From: Nonomuraea helvata
GTDB taxonomy: Bacteria; Actinomycetota; Actinomycetes; Streptosporangiales; Streptosporangiaceae
Direction: 5' to 3'
Assembly: GCF_039535785.1 (NCBI RefSeq)
Contig: NZ_BAAAXV010000001.1
Span: forward strand, 1 to 64,000
DNA length: 64,000 bases
Shown: in pieces, positions 41,102 to 48,830 of the stretch
Position numbering within the stretch: the first letter of the stretch is position 1
How the letters are laid out: each line of letters begins with the position of its first letter
Position numbers and translations under genes: made by a program
Notes under the pieces: generated by a model
What the model was told of the DNA's origin: nothing
What the model saw: only the letters and a program-made list of their open reading frames with translations
Database searches by the model: none

Positions 41102-42673
41102 GTGTCCGCCCTCAATCCGGTCGAGTCGCCGTCGGCGAAACGGCCGTGGCTGGTTCTCTGCGTCCTGTGCACCGGCTTCTTCATGTCGCTGCTGGACGGG
41201 ACCATCGTCAACATCGCCATCCCCACCCTGATCACCGACCTCCACACCTCGTACGACGAGGTGCTCTGGATCGTCGACGCCTACCTGCTCGTCTTCTCGG
41301 TGCTGCTGGTCACCACCGGGCGGCTCGGGGACCGCTTCGGATACAGACGGCTCTTCCTGATCGGCATCTCGGCCTTCACGGTCGCATCCGCTCTCTGCGG
41401 CCTCTCGGACTCGCCGGGACAGCTGCTCGCCGCGCGAGTGCTGCAGGGCGTCGGCGGAGCGATGCTCTTCCCCCAGGTGATCGCGTCGATTCTGGCGATC
41501 TTCCCGCCGCGGCAGCGCGGACGCGCATTCGGGGTCTTCGGGGCGATCGCCGGCTTCGCGCCGATTGTCGGCCCGATCGGTGGCGGCTTCATCCTGGCGC
41601 ACCTCGGCCGGCGCTGGATCTTCTTCATCAACGTGCCCATCGGCGTGCTCACCGCGCTCCTGGCCCTGGCGTTCGTCCCCGCCCTGCGTCCGGCACGCAC
41701 GCACAAGCTCGACCTCGTGGGGGTGGCGCTGGCCACGGCGGGGCTCAGCGGCATCGTCTTCGGGCTGATCGAGGGCGAGCGCTACGACTGGGGAACGATC
41801 ACCGGGCCGATCGGCATCACGTCGATCCTCCTTGCCGGCGCCCTGCTCCTGGTGCTGTTCGTCGTCTGGCAGCGCGTCCAGCGCGGCGAACCGCTGGTGC
41901 CGTTGGAGCTCTTCACCTCCGGCCGCGGCTTCCCGGCCGGCAACGCGATCGGGTTCGTCTTCCAGTTGGGCATGATCGGCATCTCCCTGGTGCTGGTCGT
42001 CTATCTGCAGACGGCACGGGGGTACTCGCCGCTGCAGACGGGGCTGGTCCTGCTGCCCAACGCCGTTCTCACCGCGATCGGCTCGGCCCTCGCCGGCCGA
42101 TTGTCCGACAAGATCGGCGGCAGGCTCGTCCTCCTGGCAGGTCTCGCCACGCTCGCGCTCGGCCTGGGGGTCCTCGTCGTGACGGCGCGCGCGGACTCCA
42201 GCGCGTGGCAGCTCCTCCCCGGGCTGCTGATCATCGGACTGGCCGGCGGCGCGACCTTCGTACCGCTGCAACACGTCACCCTGGAAGGCGTCGATCCGCG
42301 CCTGGCAGGCGCCGCGTCCGGGGTTTCCGGCACCACCCGGCAGGTCGGCGGTGTGCTCGGCACCGCCGTCCTGGGCGCCGTCCTGTCCACGTCCCTGAGC
42401 TCGGCCCTCCGGCATGAGGCAGAGGAGCGGGCCGGGCGGCTGCCCGCGGGGCTGCGCTCGCAGTTCGTCGAGGCCACGATGGCCGGAGGGCACCAGTTCA
42501 GCCCTCCGGCGGCGCCGCGCGGGTTGCCTCCTGTGGACACCGCCCTTTTCGTGCGGGCCGGCCATGAGGCGTTCACGGCCGGGTACGTGTCCGCGATGCA
42601 CGTGACACTGCTCGCCTCGACCGCGCTGCTCGTCCTGGCCGCCCTGTTGTGCTTCACGCTCCGAAAGCCTTGA
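41102..42673 (+). CDS. MFS drug exporter, DHA2 (14-TM) family
   Basis: A 523-residue proton-coupled exporter. The first helix, FFMSLLDGTIVNIAIPTL, carries the family Asp. Motif A is RLGDRFGYRRLFLIG, motif C-like GFAPIVGPIGGGFILAHLGRRW, and about 14 spans follow. A 60-residue outward loop near the end (LRHEAEERAGRLPAGLRSQ) precedes the last helix, as in EmrB/QacA relatives. No TetR or MarR gene adjoins. A short stretch of its coding sequence is duplicated just downstream (42802-42870). Confidence 0.85.
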   Translation: MSALNPVESPSAKRPWLVLCVLCTGFFMSLLDGTIVNIAIPTLITDLHTSYDEVLWIVDAYLLVFSVLLVTTGRLGDRFGYRRLFLIGISAFTVASALCGLSDSPGQLLAARVLQGVGGAMLFPQVIASILAIFPPRQRGRAFGVFGAIAGFAPIVGPIGGGFILAHLGRRWIFFINVPIGVLTALLALAFVPALRPARTHKLDLVGVALATAGLSGIVFGLIEGERYDWGTITGPIGITSILLAGALLLVLFVVWQRVQRGEPLVPLELFTSGRGFPAGNAIGFVFQLGMIGISLVLVVYLQTARGYSPLQTGLVLLPNAVLTAIGSALAGRLSDKIGGRLVLLAGLATLALGLGVLVVTARADSSAWQLLPGLLIIGLAGGATFVPLQHVTLEGVDPRLAGAASGVSGTTRQVGGVLGTAVLGAVLSTSLSSALRHEAEERAGRLPAGLRSQFVEATMAGGHQFSPPAAPRGLPPVDTALFVRAGHEAFTAGYVSAMHVTLLASTALLVLAALLCFTLRKP

Positions 42674-42801
42674 CGGGGTGAGGAAGGAACGGCGTCACCC
42701 ACCTGCACGGCCTTGTGGCCTCGACCACAGCATCGCCGATGGATCCCGCTAGGTGGCCGAGGTCAACGGCTGGATCGCAATCGTGCCGACGCATCATGAC
42801 G

Positions 42802-42870
42802 GAGAGCGCGGACTCCAGCGCGTGGCAGCTCCCCAGGCTGCCGATCATCGGCCTCGCGGGCGGTGGCCGA
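42802..42870 (+). repeat. Decayed partial duplicate of the MFS gene
   Basis: Bases from about 42804, GCGCGGACTCCAGCGCGTGG and onward, repeat 42188-42250 of the exporter gene with a few changes and a small deletion. In translation, ADSSAWQL..PIIGLAGG matches ADSSAWQLLPGLLIIGLAGG. It is a non-coding leftover of a duplication or recombination event. Confidence 0.7.
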
Positions 42871-42904
42871 CGGCGACGGCGTCAGGCGACGCCGGGCGCG
42901 GGGG

Positions 42905-43624
42905 TCAGCGAGGCTTGGTGGTTACCGTGGAGGGATCCGGCGCTGTGACCGACACCTTGCTGCCCCACTTCGTGTAACGGGTGTTCACCGTGCTGGTGTA
43001 GCTCTCTCCGTCCTCCGCCATCGTGTACGTGGACGTCACCCTGCTGACCAGACCCGACGATGACAGCGTGAGGGTGTAGGAGATCTTCAGGCCATCGTGT
43101 TCTTTACCGATCTTCGCGGCGGAGACCCAGGCCGACACGGCCTTGAGCTCCTTCAAGGTGACCGAGCCGGAGACGGAGTTTCCCGTGGTCTTCCCGTTCT
43201 TGAGCAGTGTGGCCAGGGTGTTGGGCTCGGCCGGGTTGATGAACTGCGACCACGAGTCGGGCATGCCGTAGTTCTTGCTCTTGTACCAGGTCTTGCCCTC
43301 GGGCAGGAGGCGGCTGATCTGGTCGCCCGAATAGTAGCCGGTCTTGCCGATGGCGATGACGCGCTCATACTCGTCACCGTCCTTCGCCGTGATGTCGAAC
43401 GCGGCGATCTCCTTCCTGCCGAACTGGAAGACGCCCTTGATGTCGCGGGCGCCCCGCTCGTCGGTGCCGTCCGTCCACGTGACGTCGCCGGTGAACCGCA
43501 CCCCGTGCCCGGCGGCGACCGTCGCCTTCAGCACGCCGACCGGGTCCTTGGGGGCCGCCTGTGCCGGCGCGGCGGCCACCGTCAGCATGGCGAACACCAC
43601 TGTTGATAAGATCCTCTTCTTCAT
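42905..43624 (-). CDS. Secreted hypothetical protein (LppX/LolA-like fold possible)
   Basis: A 239-residue exported protein with a clear Sec signal (MKKRILSTVVFAMLTVAAAP, cleavage after AQA). The mature part is beta-rich and hydrophilic: GVRFTGDVTWTDGTDERGAR, KTGYYSGDQISRLLPEGKTW, then repeated TLTLSSSGLVSRVTSTYTM strands. The half-barrel rhythm and the 'pre-protein, model of mean + YxxG' layout resemble actinobacterial LppX/DUF-type lipid-carrier lipoproteins, but no lipobox cysteine is present, so the assignment is weak. The start is ATG 43624, with only a weak ribosome site. Confidence 0.6.
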   Translation of the reverse strand: MKKRILSTVVFAMLTVAAAPAQAAPKDPVGVLKATVAAGHGVRFTGDVTWTDGTDERGARDIKGVFQFGRKEIAAFDITAKDGDEYERVIAIGKTGYYSGDQISRLLPEGKTWYKSKNYGMPDSWSQFINPAEPNTLATLLKNGKTTGNSVSGSVTLKELKAVSAWVSAAKIGKEHDGLKISYTLTLSSSGLVSRVTSTYTMAEDGESYTSTVNTRYTKWGSKVSVTAPDPSTVTTKPR

Positions 43625-43920
43625 ACAGGCGATCATGCCGGAGACGGACGACAACCTGGAGCCCAAGGTCGTGTGCTCCCGCAAATCGTTATCCGGCTGA
43701 GGCGGTTGCCGTAGGCGCCTCAGCCCCAGGATGACGCGACCGGACCGGAAAGCCGCGCGCGACGTTCAGGTGGTCATGCCCGTGAACCAGCATGCGTTGT
43801 GGGCGTCTCGTGATCATGGCCGGCAGAGGAGGTTGTCATGAGTCACCCACCGAGGTGGGGCGAGCCGAGCCCGGACTGTCACGGTGGTCTGGCCGTGATC
43901 GAGAGCAGTGTCCTGCTCTC

Positions 43921-44910
43921 ATGAGCTCGCGGACGGCAGTCAGCCGCCCGGTGGTACCGGGACGATTACGGGTGCTCTGCGGCGTCGCGGCCGTCGTGCT
44001 GCTCGCCGTGCTGCTCGGCGGGGAGGAAGGCCCCCATGTGCCTTACCGGCCGCCTTACGACATCAGCTGCCCCGCGTGGACCGAACTGCACCGTGGGTTC
44101 GACGACACACGGACAGAGGATCGCGAGCGTGCCTTCCTGTGCCTGGTGCGGGACGCGGGCGGGCCGATGTTCCCTGATGACAAGTCCGACCAGGCCCTCC
44201 TGGCGTCCGGCAGGACATTGTGCGCCCAACCGGGGTGGAGGAGAGCCGACGAATGGCTGCGCAGCGGGGACCGGACAATCAACCTGCACGGTCTGGACAG
44301 CGCACTGGTGTTCTTGTGCCCCGACGTCATCGGAGGCCCGGATCTGATGCCCTCGGACGAACAGATGGTCAAGGAGGAGGCCGACTACGTCGCCGCGAGC
44401 AACGCCGCCTGCCGTGACCCGTGGCCCAAGACACGGGCCCGCAAGCAGGGGACTGCCGCGTACTTCACGTCCGAAGGCGGCGGCTATCACCTCGCCGACG
44501 ACGCCGATCCGGACAACGAGGACAGAGCCGAGCGAGACCAAGACGGGTTACTCACGAGCGAGAAGACCGGCGTGGGCATCGAAACGATCACAGAGATGAA
44601 CGTCTGCGTGACCGTCAAGGCTTTCGACAAGGCTCCGCCGCTGCGGCTCAAAGGCTGGCAGGAAGTGGCCGAAGTGGGGGTCACCAGCCGCAGCGGCCGT
44701 CTGATGGTGCCGGCCATGCAGCCGGGCGGCGGGGAGGGGGCCGGGCGGGCCCTGCCCAATCTGGCGGTCAAAGGGCCGGGGCACTACCGGGTGCGGGTCT
44801 ACGCGCGGGGCGACGAGGACGCCGTCACCATGCTGCCCTCCGAGTGGCATCTGATCGTGGTCTATCCCGGACGGTCCAAGAAGGAGGTCGTCTATCGGTC
44901 TCGTGGGTGA
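43921..44910 (+). CDS. Membrane-anchored extracytoplasmic hypothetical protein
   Basis: A 329-residue protein with one N-terminal helix (LRVLCGVAAVVLLAVLLGG) and a large outside domain with six or more cysteines (ISCPAW, AFLCLV, TLCAQP, VFLCPD, AACRDP, NVCVTV), probably disulfide-bonded. The C-terminal 120 residues look like a beta-sandwich (LRLKGWQEVAEVGVTSRSG, HYRVRVYARGDED). No family recognised. It starts at ATG 43921 without a good ribosome site. Nothing in the neighbourhood indicates a role. Confidence 0.6.
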   Translation: MSSRTAVSRPVVPGRLRVLCGVAAVVLLAVLLGGEEGPHVPYRPPYDISCPAWTELHRGFDDTRTEDRERAFLCLVRDAGGPMFPDDKSDQALLASGRTLCAQPGWRRADEWLRSGDRTINLHGLDSALVFLCPDVIGGPDLMPSDEQMVKEEADYVAASNAACRDPWPKTRARKQGTAAYFTSEGGGYHLADDADPDNEDRAERDQDGLLTSEKTGVGIETITEMNVCVTVKAFDKAPPLRLKGWQEVAEVGVTSRSGRLMVPAMQPGGGEGAGRALPNLAVKGPGHYRVRVYARGDEDAVTMLPSEWHLIVVYPGRSKKEVVYRSRG

Positions 44911-44996
44911 CAGGGCTGATGCCGCGACCGGGCCGACATGCGGAGATCGCTCTTCGCGCAAGATCATTCTCATCGCCGATGGCCTCGGGACCGGCA

Positions 44997-45520
44997 TCAC
45001 CTGGTCAGGCGGCCCAGCAGCCGGTCGGCCTGGGGGCCGAAGGTGGCGTCCCCGGTGTCCCGCGCCCGCTCCAGGTACCGTACAGCCTGGTCGGTGTCGC
45101 CGTCCTGGCGTTCGAGGTAGCGGCGCGACAGCCGCTCTCCGAGGTCCGCGACGTCGCCGTCGTCCACTTCCGGCCGGACTTCGGATGGGAGCACCCGCTA
45201 CGCCTGCCTGACTGGACGACCGAGGCTGCGACGGACCCGGTCCGCCGCGGCTCGTCACGTGCTCGGCCGAGCCGTACTCCCCCTGCGCGCCCAGCACCAG
45301 AGCCTGTCGAATGTCCGTACCATCGCCGTCGACGGCGAATGGCCGGGGAGCGTGCCCCGGCCAATTGCGCTTGCGCGGTCGCGGTGGGCAGGCCGACGAA
45401 GATCATTCCGACGACCGCCAGCACTGTCAGGAGCTTCGGTGCGCCTCTTATTGAGGCTCTCCCCCGGCTTCGACCAGGCAACCCTGGGAGCGAAGACGGT
45501 CGGATGGTCTTGTTGATCAC
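44997..45520 (-). pseudogene. Frameshifted exported TPR-like protein
   Basis: The pieces lie in three frames. A signal sequence (KLLTVLAVVGMIFVGLPTAT) starts from ATG 45520. Then comes DIRQALVLGAQGEYGSAEHV near 45330-45260, and then ERLSRRYLERQDGDTDQAVR with YLERARDTGDATFGPQADRL up to the stop at 44997. The last two parts have tetratricopeptide/CHAT-protein character. The shifts between them show decay. Confidence 0.45.
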
Positions 45521-45853
45521 GGATTCTCCTCCATGGATCGGGGTGCCTTCGTGGCCTGCTCCGACTGTGGCCCCGGGCGGTGGGCCGGCGACATTCCGGA
45601 TGTTAGGGATTGACAGCGCAGGTCACGGTGTGCGGGTCGCGTGCCCGCCCATGGCAGGAGCGACTTTCGCCGTCCACGGGACAGGACCGGAACGGAAGAA
45701 GAACGGAAGAGCGGTCTCGTAGTGTCCTCCGATGTCGGCCGCTCCAGGGGGAAAGCCGATCGCCGCCGACCGGCGCCTCGTGACGGGGCAACGCGCCGGA
45801 GTACGCCTCGGCTGGTCGCTGCGGCTTAGGGTGCGGTCGAATCGGGGGCAAGA
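45521..45853. other. Intergenic region, no gene seen
   Basis: A 333-base gap between the decayed TPR gene and the glycosyltransferase. No convincing frame, tRNA or hairpin. GGGGGC lies just before the TTG start at 45854. Confidence 0.4.
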
Positions 45854-47449
45854 TTGAGAACACGCGTGCCTGGCACCGCCATGCTGGTCGTCGGGGGCCC
45901 TGCTGTGCTCGCCGCCGCCCTGGGGCTGTGGCGGATCGACGAACCCTCCTACTGGGCCGACGAAGGGGTGTCGGTGGCGATCGCCGGCCGTCCGCTGGCC
46001 GATCTGCCCACCATTTTGGCCCACATGGATCGGGTGCACGGTCTCTACTACGTGCTGCTCCATTGTGTCTCTGCGGTGGCGGGCACGGGTGAGATCGCGA
46101 TGCGTCTTCCGTCCGCATGCGCCACCGTCGCGGCGACGGCCGTACTGGCCGCGCTCGGCCGTCGGCTGGTCTCCTCCGCGACGGGCCTGTTCGCCGGGCT
46201 GATCTACGCGCTGCTGCCCGTCGTCAGCCGGTACGCGCAGGAGGCCCGGCAGTACGCGTTGGTCACCGCGCTGATGATCGGCCTCACCTATCTCCTCGTC
46301 GTCACGATCGACGCGATGCGGGACGGCCGCCACCGGTGGCGGCCGTGGGCGGCGTACACGATCATGCTGGCGGTCGCCGGATGGCTGCACCTGTACGCGC
46401 TGTTCATCCTGCCCGCCCACGCGGTCATCCTGCTGTCGGCACGAGCACGGGCCACCCCATGGCGGTGCTGGATCCTCTCGGCCGGAAGCGCGGGCGTGCT
46501 GGTGGCACCTCTGGCCGTGGCGGCCCTCGGCCAGTTCGCGCTGGTGTCCTGGATTCCCGTACCGGATCTCGGCACCGTCCGGTATCTGGGACGGCTCGTC
46601 TTCGGGGGAAACCCTGTGGCGATCGTGACCGTCCTCGCTCTCGCCGTCGCGGGGCTGTTGTGGCGGCGGCGCGACGGCTTGCCGGCGCGGTCGGCGATCG
46701 GCAGCGGCAGGACCCGGCCGACGACGCCAACCAGCGTGCCGGGTTCGGGGCCGTCGAGGGTGGCGACGCTCGAGGTCGCGAACCTCGACGTCGCGGTGAT
46801 GCCGCGCGGGCAGATCCGGCTGAGCGTGCGGACGGTGGCCCTGCCGTGGCTGCTGGTTCCCAGCGGGCTTATGATCGTCGTCTCGCTGATCGGTCCACCC
46901 ATCTTCTACCCGCGTTACGTGCTGCACAGTGTCGCGGCCCTGGCCCTGGCGGCCGGCGCGGGCCTTTCCTCCACCGTCTCCTGGGCGGCCGGCCGGATGC
47001 CCGCCGCCCGGCTGGTGATCCCATCGGCGGCGCTGGCCGTGCTCGCCGCGTTCACCGGCCCGGCCCAGGTGGCCATCCGGCAGCCGCTCAGCAGGCCGGA
47101 CAACCTCCGAGAGCTGGCCCACACCCTGCGGGACAACGCCCGGCCGGGCGACGCCGTGCTGTACGTCCCCGCCGGGAACTGGATGTCCACGCTGCCCTAT
47201 CCGGACTCCGTCGCCCGGCTCGACACGCGGAGTCTGAACGCTGACGGGTTCTTCGGCGAGCTGTCGCCCGACCAATTACACCGAGCCGCTGGGCCTCTTT
47301 CTCGCATCTGGGTGGTGGAGGGCAAGACGAGCTACGGCAACGGCGCGCGGATGCGCGATGATCCCCGATTCCGGCGTACCGCCTACTGGTCATTCCGCAC
47401 CAGGCAACTGTCCCTGTACGAACGCCTGCCACCCCGCGGGAATAGATGA
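45854..47449 (+). CDS. GT39/ArnT-like polyprenyl-phosphate sugar transferase
   Basis: A 531-residue GT-C membrane enzyme. The first helix is followed by WRIDEPSYWADEGVSVAIAG, whose Asp-Glu pair (DE) is the catalytic signature of the GT39/ArnT fold; LYYVLLHCVSAVAG and SRYAQEARQYALVTAL are also typical. About 10-12 spans are present. The C-terminal outside domain (AVLYVPAGNWMSTLPY...ELSPDQLHRAAG) resembles mannosyltransferase-like actinobacterial proteins. It would move a sugar from a lipid carrier to an extracytoplasmic acceptor. The start may be TTG 45854 or GTG 45866. No partner genes are nearby. Confidence 0.75.
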   Translation: MRTRVPGTAMLVVGGPAVLAAALGLWRIDEPSYWADEGVSVAIAGRPLADLPTILAHMDRVHGLYYVLLHCVSAVAGTGEIAMRLPSACATVAATAVLAALGRRLVSSATGLFAGLIYALLPVVSRYAQEARQYALVTALMIGLTYLLVVTIDAMRDGRHRWRPWAAYTIMLAVAGWLHLYALFILPAHAVILLSARARATPWRCWILSAGSAGVLVAPLAVAALGQFALVSWIPVPDLGTVRYLGRLVFGGNPVAIVTVLALAVAGLLWRRRDGLPARSAIGSGRTRPTTPTSVPGSGPSRVATLEVANLDVAVMPRGQIRLSVRTVALPWLLVPSGLMIVVSLIGPPIFYPRYVLHSVAALALAAGAGLSSTVSWAAGRMPAARLVIPSAALAVLAAFTGPAQVAIRQPLSRPDNLRELAHTLRDNARPGDAVLYVPAGNWMSTLPYPDSVARLDTRSLNADGFFGELSPDQLHRAAGPLSRIWVVEGKTSYGNGARMRDDPRFRRTAYWSFRTRQLSLYERLPPRGNR

Positions 47450-47554
47450 TCGGGGCGTCGATCCTGCCCGACCTGGATGGTGCCCCAAGACAAGCGTGCC
47501 ACCGACTTCTGAACGTCTGCACCTGAATGCGAACGTCCTGGTCAGCGCGTCGGC

Positions 47555-48121
47555 TCAGCCCGCGTCGTCCGCCGCGAAGCTGACGTCCGTCGTGTCGACG
47601 GTGCACGCGCGGCGGCCGGGCGCGCGGTGCCAGCGCCAGTAGAGGTTGGTGTGCGAGATCACCTGGTCCGGCGGCGGCGCGCCGTACTCGCTGAGGTCCT
47701 CCGTCGTGTGCGCGTCGGCGACCAGCGTCACGTCGTACCGGCGGACGAAGGCCCCGTGGAGGGTCGAGCGGATGCACTCGTCGGTCTGGGCGCCCGCGAC
47801 GACGAGCCGGCCCACCCCGCGCTCGGCGAGCACCGCCTCCAGCTCGGTGTCCTCGAACGCGTCGGCGTAGCTCTTGTGGACGAGCGGCTCCGCATCGCGG
47901 CAGGCCAGCTCCGGCACGTACTGCCAGGGCTCGCTGTCTCGCGGGAGACGGTCGTCGGAGTGCTGCACCCACACGACGGGCACGCCCTCCGCGCGGGCCT
48001 TGCCGATCAGGGTCTCGATGTTCGCGATCACGCCGTCGCGGTCGTGGGCGCCGGCCATCACACCGGTCTGCACGTCGAGAACGAGCAGCGCGGTGTGCGG
48101 ACGATCGGGCAGAGTCGTCAT
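47555..48121 (-). CDS. Isochorismatase-like cysteine hydrolase
   Basis: A 188-residue cytoplasmic hydrolase with the triad of the family: Asp in ALLVLDVQTGV, Lys in LVHKSYADAF, and Cys in VVAGAQTDECIRSTLHGA (cited in part), preceded by the cis-peptide Ala-Gln. Members cleave isochorismate, nicotinamide, N-carbamoyl compounds or similar amides; the exact substrate is not readable. ATG 48121 has GGAGGGATCC just upstream. Confidence 0.8.
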   Translation of the reverse strand: MTTLPDRPHTALLVLDVQTGVMAGAHDRDGVIANIETLIGKARAEGVPVVWVQHSDDRLPRDSEPWQYVPELACRDAEPLVHKSYADAFEDTELEAVLAERGVGRLVVAGAQTDECIRSTLHGAFVRRYDVTLVADAHTTEDLSEYGAPPPDQVISHTNLYWRWHRAPGRRACTVDTTDVSFAADDAG

Positions 48122-48242
48122 GGATCCCTCCTGCTTCCTGCTCAGCCTGCCTGGCGCAGATCGAGCTCCAGCAGCCGCGCGCGTACGGCGGCCCGCCGGG
48201 CGTCACGGCGGGTGAGCCGGAGGACCTGAGCCATGCCGCGAG

Positions 48243-48480
48243 CCTAGACCGCGGCACCGACACTGAACGGCCCTATGCTCCGCCCTCCCCCTCCGCGTCC
48301 TGGGAGCCGGCGCCGGACAGCTCGAGCGGCGTCGAGCAGGCGGTGCAGCGCGGCGGTACAGTCGCCGGGCGGAGCGGAGCTCGGATGGGTGCGCCAGGCC
48401 TCGTCGATGATCGCGGCGACGGTCATACGCGGGCTGAGCGACGACCGCGGATCCTGGAAGACCGTCTGCGCGGCGGGTTG
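48243..48480 (-). pseudogene. Oligopeptide ABC ATPase fragment
   Basis: On the minus strand AAQTVFQDPRSSLSPRMTV is the Q-loop block of Dpp/Opp ATPases. IIDEAWRTHPSS and LHRLLDAARA follow, then a stop at 48244. The Walker A half, signature motif and Walker B are missing. The fragment begins at the junction with the neighbouring FAD enzyme remnant. Confidence 0.6.
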
Positions 48481-48485
48481 CTGCG

Positions 48486-48824
48486 ACGTTCGTGCCGCAC
48501 GCCTCCTCCGGCGGGGACAACCACATCGACGTGGCGAGCTGTCCGTTCCAGATCCCGCTGGGCGCGCTGCTGCCCGTGCGCGTGCGCGATGTGCTGGCCG
48601 CCGGGAAGGACCCCGGCACCACGCACATCACGAACGGCCGCTACCGCCTGCGCCCGGTGGAGTGGAACACCGGCGAGGCGGCCGGCGCCCTGGCGGCGCA
48701 CCGCCTGCGGTACGGGCTCGAGCCGGCGCAGGTGCACGAGGACGCCGCCGCGCTCGAACGGTTCCGGGCCGAGCTGGTCGCCGACGGGTTCGAGCCGGCC
48801 CGGCCCCAGGTGCGAGGGTACTGA
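48486..48824 (+). pseudogene. C-terminal fragment of an FAD-dependent oxidoreductase
   Basis: The frame FVPHASSGGDNHIDVASCPF, then IPLGALLPVRVRDVLAAGKD, TTHITNGRYRLRPVEWNTGE and AAGALAAHRLRYG, matches the C-terminal end of the FAD-dependent oxidoreductases whose last block is 'THxTNGxYRLHPxEWxxGEAAG'. The FAD-binding N-terminus is gone. It begins within a few bases of the ABC ATPase fragment that points the other way. Confidence 0.65.
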
Positions 48825-48830
48825 GCCGCC

